Origin: Sternotherus odoratus | Taxonomy: Eukaryota; Chordata; Testudines; Kinosternidae | Reading direction: 5' to 3' | Length of the DNA stretch: 64,000 nucleotides | NCBI GenBank assembly: GCA_032164245.1 | Contig: JAVMKO010000003.1 | Coordinates: 11,852,651 to 11,916,650, forward strand | Shown here: positions 1 to 10,298 of the stretch, piece by piece | How the letters are laid out: each line of letters opens with the position of its first letter | Position numbering within the stretch: the first letter of the stretch is position 1 | Translations under genes and position numbers: made by a program | The notes under the pieces: generated by a model | The model's database searches: none | Seen by the model: only the letters and a program-made list of their open reading frames with translations | What the model was told of the DNA's origin: nothing

Positions 1-259
1 ATACAAACGGCTCTCCGTGTTGCAGTGACATCATTGGAGCCAAGAATCCATAAACTTATTTCAAACAAGCAGCAACAAATATCACACTAATAATTTTGTT
101 ATAATTAAACAAGTGCATTTCATATTAATAAAATGGAACTTTTATGATCATTATTTTATAGATGTTTGTACCTTTTTAAAAAAATTCATGTTAGTGGTCG
201 GCGGGATTCAAAATTGTGAGTTTAGTGGTCCGTGAGGTCCGAAAGGTTGGCGACCACTG
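1..259. mobile_element. hAT-type DNA transposon fragment, right end
   Basis: The segment ends at 245-259 with GGTTGGCGACCACTG, the reverse complement of a hAT-style terminus (CAGTGGTCGCCAACC). Just inside it, 197-240 has the usual 'gtggtc...ggtccgtgaggtccg' subterminal text. The other terminus lies outside the window, so length and target duplication cannot be checked. No transposase frame is visible; it is probably a non-autonomous copy. Confidence 0.6.
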
Positions 260-297
260 ACCTAGATGACACTAAACAGCAGTGTTATTGGCAGTCT

Positions 298-1638
298 CAA
301 AGATTCCAAGCCCAGAAGGGACCATTGTGGTCATCTAGGCTGACCACCTGTATAACACGGGCCACAAAACTTCCCCAAATTAATTTTCCAGAGCAGATTC
401 TTTAGAAAAACATCCAATCTTGGTTATAAAATGGTCAGTGATAGAGAATCCACCACGATACTCGTGAAATTATTCTAATGGTTAAATTACTCACCATTCA
501 ATTCTTATGCCTTATTGCCAGTCTGATTTTGTCTCACTTCAACTTCCAACCATTGATAATGATATACCTCTCTCTGCTAGACTGAATAGCCCATTATTAA
601 ATACTAGTGTAACAGCCCGTGTACATGGGCCAAAGTGCTTAATGAAAGAAATTGTCCTGGCCGTGTCTATGGCTCGTGGAGGCGCACGTGTGGCGGCCAT
701 TTTGTGCCGCCGAACTACAACTCCCAGCATGCTGTTTGTCCGGGCCGTATCTACTGCGCATGACGGCTTCGGACAAACATCCTCTGGCCTTTTATTATAT
801 AGGATTTGTTCCCCCTGCAGATATTTACAGACTGTAATCAAGTCACCCTTTAACCTTCTCTTTTTTAAAATAGACTGAGCTCTTTGCACCTATCACTATA
901 AGGCATGTTCTCTAATTCTTTAATCATTCTTATGACTTTTTTTGAACCCTCTCCAATTTATCAGCATCCTTCTTGAATTGTTATCACCACAACTGGACAC
1001 AATATTCCAGGAGCAGTTGTACCACTGCCAAATATAGAGGTAAAATAACCTCTTCTCCTACTCATGATCCCCCTGTTTATGCATCCTAGGATCACATTAG
1101 CTCCTTTAGCCAGAGCACTGCACTGGGAGCTCATGTTCAGCTGATTATCCACCAAAACCACCAAATCGTTTCTGAGTGCTACTGCTTCCCAGGACAGAGT
1201 CTCCCATCCTGTAAGTATGGCCTACATTCTTTGTTCCTAGATAAATACATTTTGCCATATTAAATTTGCTTTCACCCACCTTGCCAAGTGATCAGATCAC
1301 TCTGAATCGTTGACCTGTTGTCTTCATTATTTACCACCCTTCCCCCTCCCAAAACTTTTGTCATCTGTAAACTTTATCAGGGAGGATTTTATCTTTTCTT
1401 CCAGGTCATTGATAAGAATGTTAAGTAGCATAGGGCCAAGAACCAATCCCTGGGGGGCCCCTGGAAACTCTCAGCGACAGTTCCCCATTTACAATTACAT
1501 TCGGAGACCTAGCAGTTAGGCACTTTTAATCCATTTAAGGTGTGCCACATTCATTTGATATCTTTCTATTTTTTTTTAATCAAAGTGTTGCTAGGTACCA
1601 AATCAAATGCTTTACAGAAGCCTAAGTACAAATCTAAC
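298..1638 (-). mobile_element. CR1 LINE, 3' part of ORF2 plus 3' UTR, decayed
   Basis: On the minus strand this reads as the end of a CR1 (chicken repeat 1) non-LTR retrotransposon: the 3' UTR text 'agaagggaccattgtggtca' lies near 315-335, and reverse-transcriptase-domain remnants extend leftward to about 1638. All frames are broken by stops and indels. The copy is collinear with the CR1 at 39060-40560, giving a within-window paralogue. A 201-bp Helitron interrupts it at 604-804. CR1 retrotransposes by target-primed reverse transcription; this copy is 5'-truncated and dead. Confidence 0.85.
604..804 (-). mobile_element. Non-autonomous Helitron, 201 bp, complete
   Basis: Read on the minus strand the element starts with TCCTATATAATAAAAGG and ends with CTAG. 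A near-perfect 16-nt palindrome (615-630, GCCCGTGTACATGGGC) ends 11 nt before the 3' terminus. It sits between A and T with no target duplication, all hallmarks of rolling-circle Helitrons. Removing it rejoins the host CR1 as 'attaaatatttgttccc', exactly the text of the CR1 paralogue at 39281-39297. There is no Rep/helicase coding capacity. The 5' terminus resembles, from memory, bat HeliBat-type elements; that resemblance was not checked. Confidence 0.88.
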
Positions 1639-2033
1639 AGGAGAGGCCAAGGACTAAGCAGGTTCAGGGCTAGCTGAACATTTGTCTCCTGTCCTGAGTT
1701 CTCGGACTGCACACCCCTCAGGTTTTAGGACTCTTGGCTGCACTTGTTCTGGGATGAAATCCAGCAATTCTCCCACTCTTAGGCTAAGGCTGGGGCTACC
1801 ACACCCTGTGTGCCAAACATGATTGCTCAGCTGCTAATCTTCCCTTCAGGAGCAGTGACCGGTGGTGAATACAGTGACCCAAAACAGCCTTATCCAAACA
1901 AAGTGCTGTTTATTCTTAATAGAAAGAAAAGAAATTATAACAAAAGAAAAGGGCTTCTAATCTGCATGCTTATCTGTTTTATCTCAGAGGTAACAAAGTC
2001 CTGTGGCACCTTAAAGACTAACTATAAAGTTTT

Positions 2034-2076
2034 GAAGCATAAGCTTTCGTGGGCTAATACCCACTTCGTCGGATGC
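2034..2076 (-). other. Hammerhead-ribozyme-like motif in PLE tail
   Basis: On the minus strand: CCGACGA, then helix II GTGGG/CCCAC closed by a 6-nt loop, GAAA, then helix III GC-TTAT-GC, then TT. This follows the order of a type I hammerhead core (CUGANGA, stem II, GAAA, short stem III, UH). The position expected to be U4 is C here, so self-cleavage is doubtful. Confidence 0.5.
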
Positions 2077-2377
2077 AAGCAGTGGAAGTGTCCAGGGGCA
2101 GGTATAGATAAGTAGGCAAGAACCAGGTAAGAGGTAACAAGGTTAGTCCAATCAGGCTGAACCAGCTTGTTAACTCAAATCAGGGAGGGTGGGGTATTCT
2201 TCTAGCAGCTGAATTGGAGGTGTGAACTCGGAGAGAGGAGAAGCTGTTTTTGTAATTAGCAAGCCATTCAAGATCCTTGTTCAATCCTAGATTGATTATA
2301 TCAAACTTGCAAATGAACTGCAGCTCTGCAGTTTCTCTTTGCAGTCTGGTCTTGAAGTTTGTTTGCTGCAGTATGGT

Positions 2378-2464
2378 GACTTTTAAATCTGTAATTGTGT
2401 GTCCAGGCAGATTGTGTACAGACTTTTAAATCTGTAATTGTGTGTCCAGGCAGTGTCCAGGCAG
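2378..2464. repeat. Two-copy tandem duplication, 43-bp period
   Basis: A 33-bp block beginning GACTTTTAAATCTGTAATTG occurs at 2378-2410 and again, unchanged, at 2421-2453, separated by 10 bp. The last 11 bases (tgtccaggcag) recur once more at 2454-2464. It lies at the 5' boundary of the minus-strand PLE, so it may be an insertion by-product. Confidence 0.85.
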
Positions 2465-2599
2465 ATTCTGTTTTATCTCAGACACCCCAGTCTCTGTAGA
2501 CTCGGAGTCAGGGCAGGTCAACTCTTAAACGCTTCACCGGTGCAGCTATCACACTTAAGTGAAGATACTCCTACACCAAGGGTGCCCTTAATCTACCTC

Positions 2600-2760
2600 C
2601 CCAAGAGGCAGTTGCTACGCCAACAGAAGACGCTCTCTCGTCAACATAGCACTGTCAACATGAAGGGTTAGATCGGTATAACTGTGTAGCTCAGGGGTGA
2701 GGATTTCTCACACCTCTGAGCGATGTGGTTATACCAATATATGTCCACAGTATAGAACTG
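2600..2760. mobile_element. PIF/Harbinger-like MITE fragment
   Basis: The text 'gatcggtataactgtgtagctcaggggtgaggatttctcacacctctgagcgatgtggttatacc' folds back on itself around 2690-2740. It resembles the palindromic core of a turtle MITE family I associate with PIF/Harbinger elements. Outer termini are not clear. Confidence 0.45.
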
Positions 2761-2956
2761 GCCTCATTCTATTCCCCAGCAGTCTCTGCTTCTCTCTTCC
2801 CTGGTCTTCAGGAACGGTCTTTCATCCAACCCCAGAAAGTTTTTGTTCTAGTTTCCTGCCTGGACTCCCCACTCCCTGTGTCAAGCCCTGGTAAAGAACT
2901 CAGAATGGTCAGAAGTAAAAGTTCAACGCATTCAATACCAGCAGTGTCTTTTAAGT

Positions 2957-3696
2957 CAGGGGTGGGCACACTTTTTGGCCCGAGGGCCACTTTGGGATTA
3001 AAAGTTGTGCGAAGGGCCGAGTAGGGAAGACGGTGCCTCCCCAAACAGCCTGGCCCCACCCCTTATCCAACCCCCACCCAGTTCCTGCCCCAAGAGCTCC
3101 CCCGACATCCAAAAAAAACCCTGTTCCTTGTCCCCTGATCGCCCCCTCCAGAGACCTCCCCCACTCTAACTGCAGCCCCAGAATCCCATCCCTTATCTAA
3201 GCCCCCCTGTTCTTTGTTCCCTGACTGCCCCCTCCCAAGATCCCCCCACCCTAACCACCACCACCCGGGATCACCACCCCCGGAGATCCCTCCACCCTAA
3301 CCACCACCACCCCAGGACTCCCCTCTCAGATCCCCCCCAGGGACACTCCACACACACACACTTACCATACTCAGAGGGCACTTCTCGACCCGACCCGGCA
3401 GCACGGGGCCCGGCGGCTCCCAATGCTCCACCCAACCCCCAGCGAGGGAGAGTGTGGCTCCGCGGCTCCCCATGCTCCACCCGGTCCCCGGTCAGGGAGG
3501 GTGGGACAAGTGGCTCCCTGCGCTCGGCCCAGGGAGCGCGGGAACCTGTGGCACGCCACGCTTGGCCAGACCCCTGGCCAGGGAGCGCGGGGCCCAGCTA
3601 CATGCCGTGCTGGGCCCAGCAAGGGAGGGCGGGACCCCATGGCTCTATGCCCTAGGCCCAGGAGCGCGGGGACCTGCGGCAGTTTGCCCACTCCTG
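2957..3696. mobile_element. hAT MITE with GC-rich interior, 740 bp
   Basis: The termini are CAGGGGTGGGCACACTTTTT on the left and, inverted, GCAGTTTGCCCACTCCTG on the right. A 9-bp direct repeat CTTTTAAGT abuts both ends (2948-2956 and 3697-3705). The interior is C-rich with repeated 'ccccaccctaaccaccacc' text. The several frames of 70-100 codons here are composition artefacts. The same terminus family recurs at 63083-63766. Confidence 0.85.
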
Positions 3697-3894
3697 CTTT
3701 TAAGTCCTGGTAATTGGGCTATCTGAAGTGATAGTGCCCCTTTCTGAGTACGTGTCAGTTTCTCCTAGGTGAAACTATCCTCCTGCAATCGTCTAGCAAA
3801 CACTAGACTTCTCTACATCACTGGGGTGTTGCAAGGATAAACTGATTAACTTCTATGAAACACTCACATACTATGGCTATGGGGGCCATATAAG

Positions 3895-4030
3895 TAGGTA
3901 GGCCCAGATCCAAAAAGGTATTTAGGTGCCTAACTCTTGTATTTAGGAACCTACGTCCAGCTTTCAGGCATCATTACAATCCCAAAACTGCTCAGCTGCT
4001 GCCTAACCCGGTAGGTGCCCAAACTCACAC
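3895..4030. repeat. Old palindromic repeat fragment
   Basis: The text 'ggtatttaggtgcctaact' belongs to an ancient amniote-type inverted repeat ('tatttaggcgcctaa'); another piece lies at 62140-62215. It is too decayed to define ends. Confidence 0.4.
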
Positions 4031-4822
4031 TGCAGCGAAGCTTTTGCAATAAAAGTTGCCTCAGAGCCTATGTTTCTGCTGCTGGCCATATGCACTGCTG
4101 CTTCATGCGAAGCATCCAGATGTCCACCTCACTCCTGGACCAAAGAGTGATCCATGAACTGGGGAAGACAGGTGGAGGAGCACTTAGCTTGCCTGTGCAA
4201 CTCAGTCAGAATTCTTCCATCAACCTAGGTACTGTCTCTTGGGGAAGTGGATGACCTAACTGACAGGAGAACCCCTTCCCTTGGCATAGGGAATGTCTAC
4301 ATTGAAGCTGTAGATGCTGCAGCGGTTCAAATGTAGACAACCCCTGAAACCGAAGAGAAAACCTCAATCTGGGGAAAAAACTCTGCTCTGTGTAATCATT
4401 AATTACCATAATCTGAGAAAATGGAGGAAAAATTCCTGTAAACCTTATTAAAAGAAGTATGAAGTGCAGGCTGTCCAGAAACTGAGGGCCTGCATCTAAA
4501 CAAGGCGCTGTCCATTTAGTACTGGATCCCCTATAGGTCAGAGGGCATGCTGGGAAACTGCTCAGCAAGAACAGGTAACTTGCATTAGAGACGGGGATTT
4601 AGCGAATGTCAAAATGCGAAGCCTGAGACTGTCTCTCTATGGTTAATTTCTGTGTAGCTCGTATGTGTTTGATTTTCCTTATGATTTCATCTCTGAATCT
4701 GTGATTTTTTTATTAAATAAACTTTTTGTTTATTTTTACCTGAGGCAGGTCTCTATGGTCCAAACTTCATGGAGCGTGTGTGCCAGAGTGAACTGATAAT
4801 TGGAAGCAGATTTCTTCCCTTC
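4031..4822. other. No feature recognised
   Basis: Mixed-composition sequence without a coding frame or repeat that I can name. It ends at the target duplication of the downstream LTR. Confidence 0.5.
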
Positions 4823-4827
4823 GGGGG

Positions 4828-5612
4828 TATCATAAGTATAAAGTAGCTTAAAATTACTGTTTTACCTGTAGAGGGTTAACCTGAAGCAACCCAGAGAGGG
4901 AGATAAGGTAATCAATGGGAAACAAAGGAAAGCTTTTTTATTTTCACTTTCTCCCACTTTTTTTCCCGCTCTCTCCTCGGCTGCTCGGAGTCTGTCGGCA
5001 TTCCCCTGGCTATGGGAGGAATCACATCTATGTTTCTATTCTACATTTCAATAATCTTCTAACAAAATCAAGTCCAGCAGTAAGTAATTTAAAACCTTAA
5101 ATTGTATCATTTAATAATTGATCCATGGTGTTCTTTGCTGTTAAGGTGGCAGAGGGAAAAATTCCAAGGGAGGGGGTCAATGAGGGCTGTGTAATGCAAG
5201 GATTTTTAGTCTCTATTAATTTCTATACAAGGGATCTGTATTTCTTTTCCTTTTATTAAAATCTTTCTTTTAAAAAACTATTTGTTTCCATTGAATTGAT
5301 CCTGGTTTGAATCAGGCCACGTCTCACAGCAAGTGAGGGTTTGTGGTCTTTGTTCTCAAATCTCTCTCAGGAAAAGGGGGGGGGAGGTTGCGGGGGTTAT
5401 AATAGGGGTTCCAATTTACCCTAACCCATGGTTTTGGGGGCTCAAATTGGTGGTGGCAGCATTTTCCAAGTCCCAACTGAAGAAGTTTGGGTTTTGGGGG
5501 GAAAGTTTTAACCTAAGCTGGTAAAATAAGCTTGGGGGGGGGTTATTTTTCTTTCATGCGGGGTCCCCACTTCTTTACCCTAAAGTTCAAAGTGAAAAAA
5601 TAAACCTTAACA
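4828..5612 (+). mobile_element. Solo LTR, family A, 785 bp
   Basis: The block starts TATCATAAGTATAAAG (family start TGTCATAA) and ends CCTTAACA. It is flanked by GGGGG at 4823-4827 and 5613-5617, consistent with a 5-bp target duplication, although a homopolymer is weak evidence. Internal landmarks are 'tattaaaatctttcttttaa' near 5257, 'ggtggtggcagca' near 5449 and 'ttaacctaagctggtaaaa' near 5508, all shared with the reverse-strand copy at 56022-56808. No internal retroviral or Gypsy coding region adjoins it, so it is a recombined solo LTR. Confidence 0.8.
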
Positions 5613-5974
5613 GGGGGTGATGAAGGGAAAAGTCTGAGTGTCTGGTAGCTAAAACTCAGGGAGACAAATTTGGGGCCACTCAGGACTAGAAGGGATTGTT
5701 GAGGTCAGCCTGCAAGTCTAGGCTCGTGGAAGCCAGGGTGGGACTTTGTAGGCTGGCAACTGGTATCAGAGCACTGAACCACAGCAGCAAAGTTACTAGG
5801 CAGGCAATGATAAAGCCCCTTCCTGGTCCCTTAAATCTTACAGCACCTAAAAGTTAGGTACTATCACAACTCTTACGTCCCTTTGCGAAGGTGGGCCTTA
5901 GAATCTTACTGATAAAAGCAATGTCCCCTTCAAGAAAAGAATATTACTTATTCTACAGAAGCACTGAATGCATG

Positions 5975-6190
5975 ATCAAAGGGAAAAAAGTGGTCTGGAA
6001 ATCTGGAGCTTCTGAGTTCAAAGCCCAGCTTTACCACAGACCACCTCTGTTGGCTCAGGCAAGTCAGTTGCCTTATTTGTCTCAGTTTCACCATCTGTAA
6101 AACAAGGATAATGATATTTATGGGGATAATGATATTTACCTATCTACCTCATAGGGCTGTTTTCAGACTTAAAATCTGTAAAGGAATTTA
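5975..6190 (+). repeat. MIR-like ancient SINE
   Basis: The series 'gagttcaaagcccagct', 'ctcaggcaagtcagttgcc', 'tctcagtttcaccatctgtaa' matches the order of the MIR core and tail. A 12-bp 'ggataatgatatt' stretch is duplicated near 6104-6135. Confidence 0.65.
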
Positions 6191-6945
6191 GGGTATTATT
6201 GACAATTGAGAAAATTTGTGTCAAACACTTTAGAGGGTTAGAGGGTTTAGAGGTGTCCAAAAATAATGAACAAATGTGTTTCTTCATGCTAAGGCAACAT
6301 ATCTGTGGCTTATAAAAAGTATAATCAAGTTTAAGAAGTACAAACCAGTCAGAAATGTAGATGGGGAACATCTACCAAGCAGTTTGCTGTGTAAACTTCT
6401 AAGTAGTAAAAAGAAAATGAGACTAAAAAGTCACTAAATTCCAGATACTCAACACTTAAAAAAAAAATTACAGATAAATCTCTCGCTGCTTATCCCAGAA
6501 TTAATCCAGTGATGACCACTTTCACAGAACATGATGGTATGTTAATTAGTGTCTTAACTTCTGATACTGGAATCCCCTTGCTCGCAGTTTAAACAAATTG
6601 ATTTAAAATCACTGGGGGGAAAAAAGGAAATATATATTTACCAGCACAGGAAATACATATCATTGTTGATGCCACGTATGTTTTGTGTTAAAATGACTAA
6701 GTATTAAAAAAAAAAAAGTTCAATGGGTATAGGCTAGAGAGTTTCCTGCTATATGAATTAGCACCTTATGCTAAGAGCACTACAGTTAACCTTAGTTAAA
6801 CTGGCGTAGGGTTTTTTTGCTATTTAAGTAGCTCAGAGTTAGGAGAAGCTTGAGAAAGGCCTGCATCAGTTTTGGTTTTGAAGCTCTGTAGAATATCTCA
6901 AGATTGTTGCCTTGAGTCATTAAGTGCCCAAGAAACTTTAAGGTT
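6191..6945. other. No feature recognised
   Basis: AT-rich single-copy-looking sequence with short A-tracts (6458, 6705). No credible frame or repeat boundary seen. Confidence 0.5.
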
Positions 6946-7341
6946 TTAGCCCCGGGTGGGAAACCATTTTTCTATCGTGGGCCATTGACCCACAGGGGGG
7001 GAAAAATCAATTGCAGACCCCACACAAGTAAAAAGCAACTTAATTTAGTGTCTTTTTTATAGAGAGAAATATAAAATGTTCAACTCATCCACCCCCAGGA
7101 GTGCAGAGGCCTGGGGCTTCCCCCCAGATCGCAGGAAGACCCAGTACTCACAGCTCGAACCCCACAGGGGGGCACCAAGACTCGGGGTTTCCCGCCCACA
7201 GCAGGGTGAGCTCGCACTCGCAGCTCCAGGCCCACAGGGGCAGGGGAGAGGGAACACCAAGACTTGTCGCAGTCCAGCTGAAATTAAGCAACGGGCTGGA
7301 TCCAGTCCATGGGCCATGGGTTACCAATCCCCACCCCTGCC
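6946..7341. mobile_element. hAT-like MITE
   Basis: Left side 'ccgggtgggaaaccattttt', right side inverted 'ggttaccaatccccacccctg'; the interior is GC-rich ('cacaggggggcaccaagact' and repeats). The termini resemble the CAGGGGTGGG hAT group. No clear target duplication, so the left end may be damaged. Confidence 0.6.
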
Positions 7342-7355
7342 CTACACCTTATCTG

Positions 7356-7478
7356 TGGGATTACCAGATAGCAACTGTGAAAAAAATGGAATGGGGGTGA
7401 GGAGTAATAGGCTCCTATGTAAGAAAAGGTCCCAAAAAATGGGACTGTTTCTTTCAAAACAGAACGGATGTCACCCTA
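7356..7478. mobile_element. Short MITE, AGGGTGACCAG family, copy 1
   Basis: Decayed relative of the copies at 7606, 38372 and 63896: left 'gggattaccagatagcaa', right 'ggatgtcaccct'. The interior keeps 'aagaaaaggtcccaaaaaat'. The termini are inverted repeats. Confidence 0.75.
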
Positions 7479-7605
7479 CTTATCTGCCCCAATTACAGGC
7501 ATCAGTGTAGCTGCGCCAGTGTAACTCTAGAAAGTAAAAATACTGTTTATGGGAGTATTGCTTACCCCTGCTTGAAATTGGGGCTTTACCAGTCTACTTT
7601 AGTAT

Positions 7606-7726
7606 AGGGTGACCAGACAGCAAATGTGAAAAATCGGGACGGGGGTAACAGGTAACAGGAGCCAATATAAGAAAAAGACCGAAAAATCGGAACTGTCCCT
7701 ATAAAATTGGGACAACTGGTCACCCT
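7606..7726. mobile_element. Short MITE, AGGGTGACCAG family, copy 2
   Basis: Complete 121-bp copy from AGGGTGACCAGACAG to CTGGTCACCCT, with 12-bp inverted ends. The interior is 'aagaaaaagaccgaaaaatc'. It lies only 127 bp from copy 1 in the same orientation. The superfamily is not certain from the flanks. Confidence 0.85.
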
Positions 7727-8539
7727 ACTTTAGGAATTCACATCAGTGCAATACATCCCAGCCTGCAACTGAAGCAAATCGCCAGTGCGGACAAGACCTT
7801 AGCTATCATCCACTCTATTCCCTGCTATCTTACTTTGCACAGCGTATTGATCACATAAAGAAGGTTGAGTGGGAGCAACTTCTTCAAGGCAATAGCTGAA
7901 ATGCCATGATTGTGGCTCTGGATGGCCAGCAGAGGTTCTTAATTTAATTGCTTTAAGTTTAAACGGACAAGTCTATTTTTAGCTTAGTAAGAGACCTCTA
8001 ATTATAGATGCAGGTGTTTTTAGTCTTTAAAGTTTTTTGCAACTTGTTCACAACATGCTTTACTAAGCTGCTGGCATGTGTTCTGCCTTGAGGTAAGATG
8101 AATCTGGTAATGCTGGTCTTTTGGTTACTTTATATTTTTGGCAGGATCTGTCCTTCGGAGTTGTTTGTTTTTGGGAGAGTGCCAGGCCAGCTGTTAGAAG
8201 TTTTGATTGTTGAAGATCTTCATAAGTGGTGCCACGGCCTGAAGGTGAGCCTATGATAGATTGATATGCCTGGGGAGCATTTGTTCAGATCACAAGCCAG
8301 ATTGTAGAAATCAAGATGGAGATTGTATGAAGAGCTAGTGGACTTGTTATATTAAATGTAAAAGGAACCTGTGTTAATGCAACATTAAGACTGCCCACTA
8401 GAAAAGAAAAATCACTAAAGTCAGACAATGCAAAGTTAAAATTCCATAAGGTCATTAATTCAGTCACATTGCCCATCACATATCAAAAACTTCTGCAAAT
8501 CAGAGATGAGAAAGGACTAGGATGTCAGTGCAGAATTGT
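7727..8539. other. No gene; possible MITE end then single-copy DNA
   Basis: Near 7780-7800 'cagtgcggacaagacctta' looks like a Harbinger-type MITE end. The remainder, including the T-rich 7960-8200 stretch, has no recognisable feature. Confidence 0.4.
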
Positions 8540-8985
8540 TCTTTAGAAGTATAATACCTTTTCTGGTATTTTGCCCAAACTAATTTTAAATTCCCAACTG
8601 ATAGGGCTTCTGCCACTTCTTTCTGGAGATTATTTCACAGCTTAATAGATCTTAACAGAAAAAGCATTTTTGTAGTAGTCTCTTTAACATTTCCTTGTTA
8701 TACTCCCTTGTACCACCCCAAACACCTATTTTCTATCCTCAGTGTTACAAACTTCTCACATTAGTCATCTCTTACTCAAGCTATACATATTTAGCTCTTT
8801 TCAGCTTTCCTCACACGTCAATTACTCCAGCACTCTGGGCTTTTTTGTTGATCTTTTCTGAATGAACTCCAATTTGTCAATTCAATGCAATATTCCAGAC
8901 AGTTCCAACAGAGCTGTATAAAGGGGCTCTATTAGCCCCACTTGATCCATGAGGTCACCCCTTTGTCATTTATCATTACCTTTCA
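8540..8985 (-). mobile_element. Old CR1 LINE fragment
   Basis: The minus-strand text corresponds to the CR1 ORF2 C-terminus and 3' part; on the plus strand 'ctgcttctgccacttct', 'gatcttttctgaatgaactcc' and 'atattccagacagttccaac' are typical antisense CR1 phrases. Strongly diverged, no frame. Confidence 0.75.
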
Positions 8986-9769
8986 TCAACAGCCTTTGGT
9001 GTGCCCCATTCACGAAACACCGCATTTAATCAAAGCCAAAGCAAAAAGAGAAAGTATAATGCGTACTGCACATTTGTATTGAAATGGTAACATTGCTTCT
9101 GAAATTAACTTCTGCATTTCCTGATCCTGAGTACTGTACTTTTAAGTCTGCATTCTTAATGTTTTATTAGCATTTTGAGTATGAACGAAGTCTTAGATTT
9201 CAATCCATTGCCTTCTGGCAAAATAGGCTAGGATCCTGCCATCCTGAGCGACATTAAGATTAGAAAAGAAATTGTCTTTTGTACTGTACAATGAAGTGAA
9301 AAAATGCAGTTTTATTCTATAGCATAGATTCTTTGTTTTCTGCTTAACAACATTTACAAAATGCAGGTCAAGAAATAGAACATTTATTACCAGCACTCAG
9401 TGTTCTTTGGAAAAATACAAGAACAGAGGACCACCCTTTCTTACTGCACACCAGAAAATAACGATGCTTTCCTCTGATCTGATTTGTGGCTGGTACATTA
9501 ATCTCAGATAAGTTATTCCACTGAGCTCAGAAGCAGGTCTATGAGGACACCACAGTAGGTAAAGAATTTCACATATTCTGCAAACTGGATTTTCAGCAAT
9601 TAGTCATCTTTCACTGCCTTTGGTGTATGCAGTTGTAACATGATGCTTCTCTTCAATGATGTAATGCTAGCTTTTTATAGTGCTTTGACGTTATGTGACT
9701 TGACACGGCTTTGCCAAAACTCAGAACCCTGCTCCCAGAAGGGAAAGAAAGCCCAGGGAAAAGAATTAC
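8986..9769. other. No feature recognised
   Basis: AT-rich sequence without open frames of note and without repeat termini that I recognise. Confidence 0.5.
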
Positions 9770-10290
9770 AGCAATGAACAATGATGTTTCAGCCCCAGCA
9801 GAAAGAAATTACTTACCTTACAGAAATTGTGGTTCTTTAGGATGAGCTGTCCATGTAGATTCCACTTATGGTGCACATATGCCCCATGCACGTATTTTTG
9901 GCATATGCCCCATACATATGCCCCATGCACATATTTTTGGCCTTCCCTGTGCCCCCATGTGTTTTCACCCAACCCCACCCCGAAGGGCATAAAGGTCAGA
10001 GTGGGCCCAACCACCTCTCAGTTCTTTCATCAATATAAAACTCTGAAGAAGAGAAGGAAGGTAGGTCAATTAATTCACATGGACAACACATCTCAAGAAT
10101 CTCAGAATCGCAGCCATTCTCCTTTGTGTGATCATCACATGGATTTCACTTCTTGTGACTAGCAGGCAGGGATCTTATACTCGGGAGGTGAGTGCTCAGA
10201 AACCTATTTAAAAAATAATTGCAGAACAGCTCTGCCAAAACCGATGCCAGATCTTGTGGCCTCAACTTGGAAACTTGGGTAGAAATGTGT
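9770..10290. repeat. Unclassified interspersed repeat
   Basis: 'attacttaccttacagaaattgtggttcttt' and the short internal duplication of 'catatgccccatgcac' (9877-9930) match a family I recall from turtle genomes but cannot classify. It may continue after the hAT MITE at 10705. Confidence 0.4.
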
Positions 10291-10298
10291 ACTGATTC

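Larger units (their letters stand above)
1989..2466 (-). pseudogene. Penelope-like element (PLE) fragment, C-terminal end and 3' UTR
   Basis: On the minus strand the first part translates to a decayed C-terminus: a 'LPGHTITDLKVTILQQTNF' block aligns with 'LPGHSIKDLMVSILKQKNF' from the PLE at 24575-25818, just downstream of the GIY-YIG domain in that copy. About 250 nt further on is the hammerhead-like tail (2034-2076). The insertion is flanked by a 16-bp direct repeat TCTGTTTTATCTCAGA at 1973-1988 and 2467-2482. The terminal 'actaacacggcta' tail seen in other copies is missing, so the 3' end is short. PLEs encode a reverse transcriptase fused to a GIY-YIG endonuclease; this copy is inactive. 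Confidence 0.8.
1640..2590. repeat. Unclassified interspersed repeat hosting a PLE
   Basis: Text such as 'gggatgaaatccagcaattc' (1752-1771) and 'cagtgacccaaaacagcc' (1873-1890) continues after the PLE with 'cagacaccccagtctctgta' (near 2480). The two flanks join cleanly across the insertion, so they are one older unit. I recall similar text as a recurrent turtle repeat, perhaps LTR-derived, but no terminal motifs are clear. Confidence 0.4.

Noticed and set aside
7076..7510. 144-codon frame
   Set aside because: It spans a hAT-like MITE and part of a second MITE, so it is a chance frame across transposon boundaries.
9805..9840. 'attacttaccttacag' resembling the start of U1 snRNA
   Set aside because: The rest does not follow U1 structure, there is no Sm site, and the text belongs to a dispersed repeat family.
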